NCBI GenBank assembly: GCA_958295665.1
Contig: OY282560.1
Span: forward strand, 39,474,590 to 39,538,589
Direction of reading: 5' to 3'
DNA: 64,000 nt
DNA from: Tipula vernalis
Taxonomy: Eukaryota; Arthropoda; Insecta; Diptera; Tipulidae
Below are positions 1-11,235 of this stretch, one piece after another (positions within the stretch are counted from its first letter, which is position 1; every line of letters starts with the position of its first letter). A model generated the notes under the pieces. The model saw only the letters and a list, made by a program, of their open reading frames with translations, ran no database searches and was not told the DNA's origin. Position numbers and translations under genes: made by a program.

Positions 1-866
1 TGAAGGAATAGCTTTTATTCGCTCTTCATGTTTTTATTGTAACTTGTACAGTATCTTATCTGCAAATGAAAATATTCGACTAGAGTTTTGTGATCCTTCA
101 CCAATTCGAATTGTCGTAAATACAAATAGAATAAAATAGTTGTTTTGAGACAAATATTTTAGAAGGCTACAATGTGCTGGGATGCTTCAATTACATTTGC
201 TTCAAGAACAGAAACGCTTTGTGTCATGTATTCGACCAGTTAAAACCAACATCATAAGGTGATGCGGCTCTTCTTTAAAGCAATCAAGATCGATAAATAT
301 GAGCGGCAATACAGCAGCGGGTGTAATCTGAGAGCTTAGCTCCCAAAATAAAAAATAACCCTCAGCTAAAGAGAATTTAAACATTTTTATATATAGGAAC
401 CAGTGTATCTTAGGTCAAGCTTGGAGACCATATTTGTATCCGACTACTGCTGGATCATTGGATCATATTTATCGTGCTGTGAGATATTGTAAACTTGTAG
501 TACACAATTAAAAAAAAATTCTTATCGGAAACCGAACAGAACTAGTGAGTGAGTAACTCATTTGAGTAAATTATCCCTCGTTTTATTAAAGCTTATGGCG
601 CACCCAGCAAACGAGGCCAAGCATGTGCTTTAGAATACATACTAATTTTATATATGAATTAAATTTATGATTCACAATTTTTTTTAATGCTATTCGAAAA
701 GTAGATAACAACGTAAAATTAAACCAAAAACCCACGTTACTATTATGTTGATGTAAGTGTGTCGACTAAAAATAAATGTTGAGATAAAATGTTTACGTTT
801 ATAATAAACCTACAAAAAATATAAAAATACAAACAATTATCTATAATAATCCCCAGTATCCGCAAC
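1..866. other. 5' flank of the arrestin-domain gene, no gene seen
   Basis: AT-rich sequence upstream of the start codon at 867. I see no convincing coding frame and no RNA gene. It presumably holds the promoter and 5' UTR of the downstream gene, but no TATA box or initiator stands out clearly enough to place. Confidence 0.4.
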
Positions 867-1922
867 ATGACAATAAAGTGTGAAATAAAATTAAATGATC
901 CGAATGGCAATGGATTTTTCTACGCTGGCCAAACTCTAAAGGGTGATATCGAGATGAATTTGACTGAAGTCTATACGGTTACTGGTATGTATATAGAAAT
1001 TATTTACAAGACCCAAGTTAATATTATTTCTGCCAATTAAATATTTCAAGGTATCAGCGTACAAATTAAAGGGGAAGCGCACTGTAAATGGATGGAAAAA
1101 AGTCGTAACGTTTCTGTGCCGGTCAATTCAAATACAGCACATTCACTCTTATACGTTGGAAATGAAACGTATTTAAATTCTAAAACTTATGTTGTACAAA
1201 AATCATATAATGGTGTCGACATTGATTTACCACCTGGGGGGCATGTATTCAATTTTGCCTGTGAACTACCACCACAAATACCCCCATCTATCGAAGCAAG
1301 TCTAGGCCATATACGATACGAAATAGTTGTAACAATCGAACGATCACATGGCGCCGATAAAAATTATCGGACCCAATTTAATGTGCTAATCCCATTGAAT
1401 TTGAATAATTTCGATGTAATTGCTCGCCAACCGAAATTAGTTGAGAAACATTTTAAATTTTTTAACTGCATTGCCGCTACAAATCCATTAGAGCTACTTA
1501 TTTCAATACCACGTACCGGATATGCAATTGGTGAAGTGCTTACCATTAATGTGGATGCTAATAATTTAACCAATGTTGATATAAAATTTTTACGATTTTC
1601 ATTGCTACAAAATACATTGTTTCACAGTGATACACCATGGCGAAATTCACGTCTCGTTACAAATCGTAAAGTGAAACAGAAGAGTGGTGTATTAAAGAAA
1701 TTGAAACGTGTCAATTTTCATCAGTCCATGACGATACCATTTTTACCGGTCACCGATGATTCGAGTCGTGTCATTTGTGTTAGTTATGATTTGGAAATTA
1801 TGGTGGTAGCCAAGGGTTGCCATACCGATAAGAAAATGTTGGTGCCGATTATAATTGGTAATGTACCGGTTTATAGGAATGATAATTTTGAGGATGTACC
1901 GCTTGTTAATAAAATGATTTGA
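867..1922 (+). CDS. Arrestin domain-containing protein (alpha-arrestin type), two exons
   Basis: Exon 1 is 867-984 and exon 2 is 1051-1922, joined across a 66-bp intron to give 329 residues ending in TGA. The N-terminal part reads as an arrestin-N beta sandwich: F-F-Y-A-G-Q-T near residues 17-23, then I-K-G-E-A and K-W-M-E-K just after the splice. P-P-G-G-H, the F-x-F-x-C-E-L-P strand, P-P-S-I-E and H-I-R-Y follow. The C-terminal half (from about residue 180) has the arrestin-C pattern with G-Y-A-I-G-E and a closing P-I-I-I-G-N-V-P. Alpha-arrestins usually link membrane cargo to Nedd4-type ubiquitin ligases in trafficking; that is family knowledge. I see no PPxY motif in the short tail, so this member may not recruit a WW-domain ligase directly. 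The ATG at 867 is chosen because it precedes the expected first strand and the splice keeps the frame. It is the only uninterrupted host-like gene here, so it is probably functional. Confidence 0.9.
985..1050 (+). other. Intron of the arrestin-domain gene
   Basis: A 66-bp intron with a GTATGT donor and a TTTCAAG acceptor. It splits a glycine codon (phase 1), and joining the exons keeps the arrestin-N frame open. The short length is usual for insect introns. Confidence 0.88.
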
Positions 1923-2661
1923 GTACGTTAATTGCTTGAACGTGTTTTATTAATTGTAAAACTTAGTTTGGATATATGGTGGTATAAAAAGTTAATTCAT
2001 TTTTCACCTTTTCCTTCTTATTCTTTGAATTACCGAACTTTAAAATTTCGTTATTCGAAACATCGATGGAAAGCGAAAACAAGGAAAAGAAACAAAATCT
2101 ATTTCAGAATTTAAGGAATTCGAAAATGCTAAAATTCAAGCATGTAAATATGATCTGAAGGGTTCCACGTTTTGTATTGAGTTAATATTCTAGTTCCAAG
2201 ACTAAAGATTAGTGAAGTTTTTATTTTACAAATTTCTTAATTTTGTGAAATACTCGTACGTCCAGTCAGTATTCTGGTGCGATACTCTTAATTTAATATT
2301 TGTTTATAAATAATAATCAATTAAATCAATCAATAAGAAAATTAAAGTTCTGGAACTAATAAATTTAATCGAAATTTAAGCATACTTTAACCCGAGGTCA
2401 ATAAAAAGTGTATCGACTACAAAAAATGAAAACTTTCCTTTCTCCCCTTTCATCTATTATTTGTGTGGGCATGAAACACAAATAAATGAGAGTTTTCCGT
2501 GAGTTTTTTGATTTGGTAAATTTTATAATTCGCTAAGTCAATGCGTTTTTGCCTCATACGTAATGTATGAAGTTAGAATTGTATTTTTGTAGTTTGGTCG
2601 TAGCTACCTGATGAGTAGATCGAACTTTTTGTTTGTACGAACTTATCAGTACGAAACCAAT
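1923..2661. other. 3' flank of the arrestin-domain gene
   Basis: AT-rich sequence with no recognisable coding frame. An AATAAA-like hexamer near 2399 could be a polyadenylation signal, but several similar AT-rich strings occur, so the transcript end cannot be placed. Confidence 0.35.
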
Positions 2662-2995
2662 CTACCACAGAGAAAGCTCACGGCAAGTTTTTATTGTTTG
2701 GAGTCGATACACTTTGTAAGTTCGTTGCCCACTGTGCTTCTGTAAGTGGATTAATAGTGGATCGGCAAAATCCACGCCCGTATTGTAAAATGGCATCGCT
2801 AATTCTTCCCGTGAAGTTCGTAGCTCGCCCATAATTTGTTGTTGCAACGTAGCTTTGTATCGCCGACATATTACGCTATTTTTAGTTACTTCTCGTACTA
2901 TGGTTCGTCCACCGGTTGACCAATAAATTTGGTGGAAAATGGAAAGTAATAAAGATGGTCCAGCATGATTATGGCTTTTATGTAAATCTTACAAA
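2662..2995 (-). pseudogene. BEL/Pao integrase fragment
   Basis: Minus-strand translation shows the zinc-binding H..H-N-H-A-G-P-S segment, then a Y-W-S-T-G-G-R-T stretch and the C-R-R-Y-K-A-T region. Q-Q-I-M-G-E-L follows, and finally P-F-Y-N-T-G-V-D-F-A-D-P. The last is the family's first catalytic aspartate region, usually D-Y-A-G-P, with the glycine changed to aspartate here. The frame ends soon after, so the second aspartate and the glutamate are absent. It lies at the downstream end of the relic and cannot be active. Confidence 0.8.
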
Positions 2996-3469
2996 ATCAA
3001 CCTTGTCAAAATTGATTTTTTTAACGAGGTTTAACAAGTTTAAACAGCTCGATTTATGTATGTTACTTCCCCGTTTGAGAGCGGATATCTCTTGATGATA
3101 TAACCTTTCTTGTTCGTACGCACATAAAATTTTAAATGCGAAATGGAGCTCGTATGGTTTTAGAAAATGGCCTCTAGTTCTTTGCTTCCTAAGTTTTGTT
3201 CGTGAGTTCGTGATGAACCGAAGGATAAATGCGATGTCCCTTTAAAGCTTGTAAGTGCTTTCAACTTTATTGGTCGTTTTTCTTGGTTGCAGCCATAATA
3301 GCTCTGTTGTGGTGGCCAATGTTCTTCATGGTAATTTAGCCAATCAGGTACTTTCCACCATAAAATATTCTTTCGAAGTTTTGAGGCAAGTAATCCACGG
3401 CTGGCGCAATCTGCAGGTTTTTCTGATGATTGTACGTGTCTCCAGCGGCATTAGATCAACTTAAGTTTT

Positions 3470-4078
3470 GGCCGTCACTAGCTGTACAAATACATCATGC
3501 AGTGTAATGATTTAAAAATATATTACCGCTGCATAAGCGCTCTCGCTGGCATCGCAAAATCCATGAATGTCGATGGTGGATTGGTAAGACGAGTTTATAT
3601 ATCTCTGGGTAGTAACTTGTTCGAATTCTTGTAGATTGCACCGTAATGTTTTCCACAAGGATCATCTCACTTTAAGCTTAAGCTTCAAAGATTCTGCATG
3701 AAAATTTTAACTTGGACAACAAACCGGTTCCAGCCATCCAAGCGGGTCAAACAATCTACTGACCTCAGAAAGAACGACGCGTTTTGTAACCTTTGTGTGA
3801 CTCTGGAGTGATGCCTTGAATGTAAATTTGTCAGGTTGTGGATCCCAGCTAACACCTAATACTTTTACATGTGGTGAAGACTCTATCGCTGCATCATCTA
3901 ATTCCTTAATGTTACCGATGTTTTCTTTGTTGGGTACGGAATTTAGAACTTCTGGACAATTTGAGGACCATTTTCCTAATTGAAATCCATATTGAGATAA
4001 AAGGTTGCTGATCTCGTTCCTTAATTGTACTCGTTCTTGTTCTGTATCTTCAGCAGTCATTAGGTCGTCTAAATACAC
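3470..4078 (-). pseudogene. BEL/Pao reverse transcriptase and RNase H fragment
   Basis: The RT part starts at 4078 with the catalytic box Y-L-D-D-L-M-T. It then has Q-L-R-N-E and Y-G-F-Q-L-G-K-W, a V-L-G-V-S-W-D segment and R-L-F-D-P-L-G-W-L, the standard order in the Pao family. After a break near 3700 the next minus-strand frame reads I-D-I-H-G-F-C-D-A-S-E-S-A-Y-A-A-V, the start of the Pao RNase H, up to about 3480. The fingers of RT upstream of the YxDD box are scrambled between 4080 and 4340. Frameshifts and stops separate the pieces. Confidence 0.85.
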
Positions 4079-4904
4079 AATTTTTCAATCTCGTGACACG
4101 CAATTGGGTTGGAATGTTTGTATTCTTCAACTATCTGTTTGAGACATCTTATTGCTAGAAATGGTGCACTGATCAGGCGGCCTTTTGCACCAAACTACTA
4201 GACGTTGATGGACCGCTCTGACTAGCTTCTTCGGTTTCGGCTACATTACCATGAAGAAGTGTATGGTGTTTACCGGAACACGCCGTGATCGTTCTTTGTC
4301 TAAGTAGCGAATTTCCTCAAACTCAATATTACGTTCTTCTTCATCGTTAACGTCAAATATTTTACATTCGACAGTGGTAAATTCACTGATGAGCGAATCA
4401 ACTCGTGACGCACGAATTCGTATACGTATTCGTGTGAATAAATTTAATTATATTCGTCATCTTAGCTTTAATTGTAGAGCGCTGCTTCTTGAGGCTCTCT
4501 GTGCGAATGGTGGAAACAAAACACTTAAAACCACTGTTCATTTTTCACATAATATTTAGGAATTTATTAAACGGCAAGCATTATTCGATAATCTGTTCAT
4601 AAAATTCCACTTCCTTGCACTTTTCAGTTAACGATAAACACTAGTAAATACGATGCACTTGGATTTATTTTGTTATAGTCTATAGATTACAGCAATACAC
4701 TATTCCTGATGGCGTCGTAGGCCAAACTTTTTACCTAAATTTCAACGGCGTGGCGTGGTCTGTTTACTTTATAACTAAATTGAAAATGGCGTAAACTCAT
4801 GAGAACACTTCTCAAGTGGCGAGAAAAAAAAAACAGCTAAATTTTGGCGAACTCAACTTAAATATTTCTCAAATGGCGAGAATTAAAAAACAGCACTTCG
4901 GATT

Positions 4905-4924
4905 GGATCCGGCTCGAAGGACCA
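4905..4924 (-). promoter_or_regulatory. Primer-binding site complementary to tRNA-Tyr
   Basis: The minus strand reads TGGTCCTTCGAGCCGGATCC, two bases inside the LTR edge. It is complementary to a tRNA 3' end of the form CCGGCTCGAAGGACCA, which is the acceptor and T-arm end of insect tRNA-Tyr as I know it. This fixes the element's orientation. Confidence 0.75.
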
Positions 4925-4926
4925 GA

Positions 4927-5077
4927 TGTTGGGGCAATTTTAAAGGAATTGTGAAATTTTAACGGAATTGTGAAGTTTTTCATTTATAAAATTTTAAGCT
5001 CGCTTTGTACTTTCCGATTTAGTTGTGCTCAGAGTGACGATTAATTTTTAATTCTAGATGCTGAACATCTTTTAACA
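4927..5077 (-). repeat. Putative 5' LTR of the first BEL/Pao relic
   Basis: The inner edge is firm: on plus the LTR begins TGTTGGGGC directly beyond the primer site. The outer edge at 5077 (an ACA) is a guess from the TG...CA rule. No second copy is present in the window to confirm the length. Confidence 0.5.
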
Positions 5078-6920
5078 GTGTATTTAACAAAAATAATATT
5101 ATTCAAATAAAATAGGCATCAAATAATTTCGAACATTCATTTCCAATTTTTTTTTTCAACAAGTCAGCGAACTAAGTGCCATTTTGAAATTTTGATATAA
5201 GCCATCCTATATGGATGCAATAAAATTTAGAAAATTTACATATCGACGAACTTCGCCTGGAACAAAGACGCTGTTCTCTATAATACCAAATAGCACGAAT
5301 TTCAGAGATTGGCTCATATCTCCGATGAGCCTTTAGAGAATAACGTCATTTGCTCATAGAGAATAGCGTCCTTGTTCTGCGAACAATTTATGTGATCACT
5401 TGAAAACCTTTATGGGAAGTGACATAATCCTGCTGAAGTATAGGCTCAAGATCAATCATTTTTGAACCGGCAACCAATTCTACATCATTCAGCAGTTCCA
5501 AATAACTCATTTGGTTAAGTTGCCGATACACCATTGATAGTGGTCCTGCTCTACTACCCCAAAGTTGGTTATACAACCCCAAACCATAAACACGAAGTTT
5601 GTTTATTTTTTCTGGCCCCAAGTGGGAAAGTTTGCGACCCCAAAATCCGTCTAACGATACTGAAGATTCATCTAGTCTTTGGTATACCCCAATATTTTGC
5701 ACCGTTCCGTAAATATTCTGTTTCCAGCCTTAATACCAAATGGTTTTTTTGTGGCACTTGTACATTTCCGACAATTCTTCGGCTGAGATTCCAAAATTAT
5801 ATTAAGCTGCAATTGCAGATCGGGTTTCAACACTCAGTTCGCTGGTTTTCGGCATATTGTCACGATTTTTATTGCTCGCAATACAATGAAACTTGCAAAA
5901 TTATTCTAAAATGTGTATTTTTGAAAAACGAAAGCTGAAACATTTATTTCAATGACCATTTGTTGATTTTTTTTTTTAATTTTGCCAACACAAATACTTT
6001 TCCAACAAAGTAAATTCATGTTTTAATACGTAAATCCTGAGAATTATTTTATAAATTGTATACCAAATGAAACGTTATTTAATAATTAACTATATTGTAA
6101 AAAATATTTGAAAAATAAAAAATTAACTCAAGTTTATAAACTAGTAGACATAACTAAAATAATTTTTTCATGAACACAAATATTAATAAAAATTTAGTAA
6201 AACGGACGCTGCAAATGCTTCGCACGTAAAAATAATGTATTTGCACTTTGAGCTTTCAACCATAAATTTTTAAATTTAAATTGGTATCCAGATATAAACT
6301 TAGATTCTTAAAATTATAAACAGGTTCAATTGGGATCGAAAGGTTTCTACAATTTAATAAATTACAATCTCGTTTATGGTAAACAATCTCTGGAACATCA
6401 CCAGCTTATCTAATAAACATTAATTTATTTTTCTCGCATAAAATATTGGCTTGAACATCAAACCAATCCTAAAATCAAATTTCAAACAGCTTCGATGCTA
6501 ACTCAGATCGAATAAATGAAAAAATTTACACTAGTCCAAAATTCTGAAAATCTCAACTTTCGATAACCTCATCTCTAAAAGTTCATGTAACTCAGTGCTA
6601 TACTTAATTCAATCCCAAGTTAAAGCTGGGGTAAAATCGAAAATTTTAAGTTAAAGATAACGAAAATATCGAAATATCACCAATTCTGCAGCATCACATA
6701 ATTACAGCGCTTTGAAAATTAAGGATAATATACTTGTTTCTATGGATAATAATGTCCTGCTGGCTCCTTATCCAAAATTAATCTTCGATAGTAAATTCAA
6801 TAAATAACAATCGATATTTTTAATACTGACTGACCAGTTTTAAGCTGCCAAACCATAGAACAGAATTAGTGACATCTATGAATGGCCAGCTGAAGCAGTT
6901 ACAATAGAATTATAAATTAG
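5078..6920. other. Intergenic or unrecognised repeat sequence
   Basis: No recognisable gene. It contains an imperfect inverted repeat at 5260-5377 and an open minus-strand frame of 104 codons (5388-5702) that matches nothing I know. The rest is AT-rich and featureless up to the Gypsy LTR at 6921. Confidence 0.35.
5260..5377. repeat. Imperfect inverted repeat
   Basis: Arms 5260-5280 and 5357-5377 match at 19 of 21 positions when one is reverse-complemented. The spacer also contains a degenerate direct copy of part of the arm (AGAGAATA.CGTC). It could be the end of an unrecognised mobile element or a cruciform-forming site. Confidence 0.6.
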
Positions 6921-7318
6921 TGTGACGGTGACACCTAGCGTGTAATAGAAGAAGTTAAATTAATAGCTCAACGTTTTACTGTACTAAATGGAATTTTCCA
7001 TGATAAAACAGTTCTAAATGTTTCTACACTATTAGTACTGGAAAAGTCATGAGTTTTCGAGAAGTTTGGTTCGTGTATATAAAGAGGCGAACAAGATCGA
7101 ATTGGATTATTAGTATTTGGAACGCGATAGAGTAAACATGTAAGATTTTGAGTAGTATTTGGAAAGCGACAGTGTGAAGATTAAAAAGTAATTAAAAAGA
7201 GATTTAAAATGTATGTTGTAAAAAGGAATTGTAAATTCGTTGGTGATAAATTAAATTGATTTTGTATTATTCACAATCCAATGATACAAACCTTGATTGA
7301 CAAGGCAAAAACGTAACA
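6921..7318 (+). repeat. Solo LTR of a Gypsy family, copy 1
   Basis: Starts TGTGACGGTGACACC and ends AAAACGTAACA. It is clearly homologous along its length to the LTRs at 30,888-32,335. It has a TATATAAAG promoter-like box near 7077. At 398 bp it is shorter than the 446-534 bp relatives because of an internal deletion. The flanking tetramers (TTAG and GTAT) do not match, so the target duplication has decayed or the copy was rearranged. Confidence 0.8.
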
Positions 7319-7557
7319 GTATTTTGGTTAATTCTACTGACTTCGGTTGATCAATGATTAATGCAATTATCATAGAATTTCTACCAAATCAATAAAGTTA
7401 TTGTATCTAACTTCGCTACTATTTACAAAAGTGTCAAATACTATACAAAAGCAAAGGATAAATATGATATTACTGCAATTAAATTCCATATTAAAGTTTG
7501 TTTTGTTTTTTAAGCTTAAATTGCGATAAACCTGGACTATAAAGGTCTGCGTTAACA
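7319..7557 (-). repeat. Candidate 3' LTR of the second BEL/Pao relic
   Basis: On minus, the GGGCGGCGGAA run is followed directly by TGTTAACGC, the usual polypurine-tract and LTR arrangement. The right edge at 7557 is supported. The left edge is only assumed to be the neighbouring Gypsy LTR. There is no second copy for comparison. Confidence 0.45.
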
Positions 7558-7611
7558 TTCCGCCGCCCATGAATCATCAGATTCATTTGTATGGATTGAC
7601 AATCTGTATAA

Positions 7612-8500
7612 CTAGTGTACTGATGGTTGTATAATTTTACCAGTGTAGGCCATCCGTATGTCTACGATCCGTACTTTATCGTCATTTCCCGGATGAGTTT
7701 CAGCAACTTTTCCCAATGCCCAGCAGGTTGAAGGTAAGCTGGACTCTGCAATTAATACAATGTCTCCAATAGCGAGGTTGTCAGACTCGACCCTCCATTT
7801 GTATCTCTTTTGAAGTGTAATAACATAGTCTCGTGGCCACATAGTCCAAAAACGTTGCTGTATTTGCTTAACTAATCGCCATCTAGCCATTGCTGGAACA
7901 GGTTGATTTTCAACATTTTCGTCTGCTAAGTCGTTGTAGGCTCGCCCGATTAAAAAATGTGCTGGTGTTATATAGTCGACGTCTTCTGCTTCGCTCGCAG
8001 CTAATGGCCTTGAGTTCATCATAGTCTCAATCTTTGTTAGCAGGGTTGAAAATTCTTCTAAGGTGAGTATTGTATCCCCAACTACTCGTCCAAGGTGTAT
8101 TTTCGCTTGTTTCACAGCCGCCGCCTCCAATATCCCACCCATGTGTGTTCCAGGTGGGATAAACTTCCACTAAATCTTATATTGTAACAGTGACGCAGCT
8201 ATATCAGATGCCTTTGACTTGAAAAATTGCCACATCTCCCTTAGATGGTTGTTTGCTCCGACGAAATTTGTGCCATTGTCAGAGTATATGGTATGACAAT
8301 TCCCTCTTCTTGAGACAAGGCGCGTGAGCGCTCCGAGAAAGCTTTCGGTGGTAAGGTCACATACCGTCTCTATGTGAACATCCTTTGTGCTTAAGCATAA
8401 GAAGATGCCGACATACGCCTTTATTGGCACTTGTCCCCTCCTTCTAATTGGATGTACCCTAAATGGTCCGCAATAGTCTACAATGACCGTGTGAAACGAG
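7612..8500 (-). pseudogene. BEL/Pao integrase
   Basis: Read on minus from about 8600: a zinc-finger C-I-K-C, then N-L-P-A-E-R, the first catalytic aspartate in V-D-Y-C-G-P-F (near 8480), the second in Y-S-D-N-G-T-N-F (near 8280) and the glutamate in G-G-I-L-E-A-A (near 8130). The C-terminal Pao domain follows with M-N-S-R-P-L, Y-I-T-P-A-H-F-L-I-G, W-P-R-D-Y-V and a final I-Q-P-S-V-H. All three catalytic residues survive. A frame break near 8145-8170 separates the glutamate from the core, and another stop lies near 8510. The protein cannot be made in one piece. Confidence 0.88.
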
Positions 8501-8625
8501 TAATTGAATTATACCCTTTCTGCTGGCAGGTTACCTATGATTTGATTTCCCAACTTCGGATTTTGTTTGATGCATTTGATACACTTTTGTACTACTGCTC
8601 TGAATAATGCCTTGGCTTTGATTAT

Positions 8626-9441
8626 TCAGAATCTTCTCCTTATTATGCTGGCCAACAGGCTAACCGCCGGATGATTGTGCTTAATATGAGCCTCTCTTAC
8701 TAAACATTTGACCGCGTGTTGGCTCATGGGTAGAATTATGGGATGCTTTATACTGAACGATGCACACGATTTCTGGATTCCTTTGTCGTCAAGAAAGGGA
8801 TTCAAACTGATTAATCTGCTATGTTTCGGTAGGGATTGCTTGTTCCGCAGTGCATCTATTTTATCAGGGAAATTTGTTTTTTGGAGGTGTTGAATAATGC
8901 ATACTTCAGCTGCTTCGATTTCTTCTCTGTACGTCTCTCTAGTTCTGTGTTTGTTTCTTGAAATATTAATGTACCGTTGTATGAGGGACAATACTTTGGT
9001 CATCTTAAAGAAACTGGAATACCGGCTTAGGAAGCTATCCATGAAACTATGTGTAGATGTTATGAATGTGTCCACCTTTAACGTGGTTGTCCCTTGTTCT
9101 GGCATAATATTTGATTGAATTATTTTTAATTGCTGTTCGTCTGTTAGCCAATTAGGCCCGTGCCACCACAGTTAATTTCTACTTAATTCCTTCATAGTGG
9201 TACCTCGCGCGGCGATACCAGTGGGATTATCTTTCGATGTGATGTGACACCAGCATTCTCGGTTGTACATCTGTATTATTTCGCTGACCCTATTTGCAAC
9301 AAATGTAGTCCAACGCCTTGGGTGTGCCGACAACCAATCTAAAACTACCTTTGAGTCTGTAAATAGAATTCTTTTCATTATGGTTAAAGTTAAAGACCCC
9401 TCTACAATTTTCAATAAATTTGCTAACAGCATGACACCCAT
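8626..9441 (-). pseudogene. BEL/Pao RNase H and linker to the integrase zinc finger
   Basis: The upper part (9441-9172) carries the RNase H segment L-F-T-D-S-K-V-V-L-D-W-L, then R-R-W-T-T-F-V-A-N-R-V-S-E-I and a region usually ending in G-x-N-P-A-D, here D-N-P-T-G-I-A-A-R-G. The lower part (9105-8626) is the tether, with the integrase H-x3-H motif in E-A-H-I-K-H-N-H-P. The two parts are in different frames, separated by a stop. Confidence 0.82.
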
Positions 9442-9665
9442 AAGTTCTAGCCTAGGTAGACTAATTTGCGATGTATGTTTGATTTTAGCCCCTCATTAGT
9501 TTCAACCGTGACATAAAATACCGCAGCATAAGCTTGTTCACTCGCGTCACTAAAATCAATCAGCGTGACTTGGCTGGTTGTTTGTAACCATCTTGATATT
9601 TTAATATTGGCAGAATTGATTAAGTCGTGTCTAATTGCTAACCATGATATCAGAATAGTTGATGG

Positions 9666-10276
9666 TTATTCGTCGTCATAGGTTAGATTTTGCATCCAAA
9701 GGTTTTGAAACAATATTTTCACATCTACGATTATGAGATTCAACCAACCGAGTGGGTCGAAATTACGGCTCGCATCCGATAGAAGTGTTTGCTTCGTATG
9801 TGCACGGCTTATTCCGGTAACTGTACGGCAAATTGGAAAGCGTCTTCGTACGTGTCCCACTGAAGGCCCAGTACTTTTGGTGTTTCCGCATGCTCACCGA
9901 TTTCTTTGATTCCGCTTCTCATTTCGTTTTTAAGAAATGTTCGCAGCTCTTCGTTGTTTGAAAGAAATTTGCGGAGTTGAAACCCATCATTTGCCAAAGC
10001 CTCTTTGACTTGCGTTATTAATGTTTTAATTTCCTCTATGGAACCAGTTCCGGTCATCATATCGTCCACGTACATGTCTTGTAATATTTTTCGTGCTGCC
10101 TTTGGTTTGGTTGATTGTAGTTGAACTCCAACTTCCTTTAAACAACGAATTACCAAAAATGCTGCTGATGCTGTTCCATGAGTAAGTGTTTTTAATTGAT
10201 AAGTAATTGGTTGTTGATTTGGATTAGTTCGCCTTAAAATATTTTGATATTGATGATCCCCTTTATCTACCCACAC
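9666..10276 (-). pseudogene. BEL/Pao reverse transcriptase
   Basis: From 10,276 on minus: N-Q-Q-P-I-T-Y-Q-L, T-L-T-H-G-T-A-S-A-A-F-L and R-C-L-K-E-V. The catalytic box M-Y-V-D-D-M-M-T-G follows at about 10,060, and then G-F-Q-L-R-K-F and V-L-G-L-Q-W-D. A frameshift near 9830 leads to S-R-N-F-D-P-L-G-W-L. The YxDD aspartates are intact. A short duplicated stretch (CCCCTTTATCTACCCACACC twice, near 10,258-10,308) disrupts the upstream part of the domain. Confidence 0.87.
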
Positions 10277-10507
10277 CTGCCTGTATCCCCTTTATCTACC
10301 CACACCTGCATATCACGAATTCATGTTGTCGAAATCTTATCAATATCTCCATTAGCGGAGGCTGCGTTATGGGACCAACTATCAACGTGGAAGATAGTAT
10401 TTGTTGGTTTTATTTCTGAACCATGGTAGGTTTTGCATGTGTCCAAGCTCTTCATATTCACGCATAAAGGCTTTATATAGACTTCCAAATTTATTGTCCT
10501 TTTCAAA

Positions 10508-11235
10508 CTATTTCTCCATAGCTTTCAATCGTTTCAAGGCCGCGTTGTATGATGTTCCAATCATGGTTTCCTGCTGTTTGAATGGCAGCTTCACTACGAA
10601 TCGATTGTCTTTATCATGCCTCGTTTCAGCTCTTCTGCGGTTTCTTGGACAATTCTTGGTATTTACAATATCTATTAATACATTAAAATTATTAGCTGTG
10701 TTAGTAGTTAGCTCATTGTTGATATTTCCGCCGGCCACTATCCAACCAAAAGTGGTACTAATAGCTGTTAGTCCGCTTGGCAGGTTCAGACTATCGGACA
10801 ACAATGCTTTGAAGAAATCATCCACTCCCAACAGCACATCAACTTGGCCACGTTTATTAAATGCTGGATCAGCTAATTGCAGCTTCTTTAATAGTTGCAA
10901 ATCTCCTTCTGGTAAACTAAATTGGTTATGTATTTCGGAAACCTTTGAGTTGAATAATGGCTGCGTTGTTAATGCGGGTTTACTGTCCATAAATGCAATC
11001 GTTATTTCAACGGAACCCCTTGTTGTTCCCGTTCTGGTTTCACCGAGTCCATTGACCAGAATTCTTTTATATTACTTCGATTGAGCCTTAGTTCGTTCAT
11101 ACATGTTTCAGACACAAAGGAAGCCTGGGATGCGGAGTCCAATAGCGCTCGGTAAGTATGGAATTGTCCATTAACATCTCAAATTTTTCACAACGCAGTC
11201 GGCAGTACGGCTTGCGGGATAGCTGGCTTTGTGGT
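10508..11235 (-). pseudogene. BEL/Pao protease and connector region
   Basis: Near 11,150 the minus strand reads R-A-L-L-D-S-A-S-Q-A-S-F-V, a Pao-type aspartic protease active-site strand. The connector from 10,990 down to 10,508 has L-P-E-G-D-L, G-Q-V-D-V-L-L-G-V-D-D-F-F, L-P-S-G-L-T-A-I-S-T-T-F-G-W-I-V-A-G and E-T-R-H-D. That is the conserved order between protease and RT in this superfamily. Frame breaks lie between protease and connector. Confidence 0.78.

Larger units (their letters stand above)
2662..5077 (-). mobile_element. BEL/Pao LTR retrotransposon relic, first copy
   Basis: Read on the minus strand, the order is a putative 5' LTR (4927-5077), a tRNA-Tyr primer-binding site (4905-4924), then RT, RNase H and the beginning of integrase. 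Only about 650 bases separate the primer site from RT, so gag and protease are almost entirely missing. The integrase stops after its first catalytic region and I find no matching 3' LTR on the left. It is an old, internally deleted and 3'-truncated copy. Confidence 0.85.

Noticed and set aside
7370..7498. A small minus-strand protein with a hydrophobic, signal-like start (M-E-F-N-C-S-N-I-I-F-I-L)
   Set aside because: It lies in the candidate BEL LTR, is only about 40 codons and is AT-driven. No supporting motif was found.
8708..9118. Plus-strand frames of 61-78 codons within 8.7-9.5 kb
   Set aside because: They are antisense shadows of the BEL/Pao RNase H and integrase tether.
10401..11084. 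A 227-codon plus-strand frame
   Set aside because: It is antisense to the Pao connector region, which has clear conserved motifs on minus.
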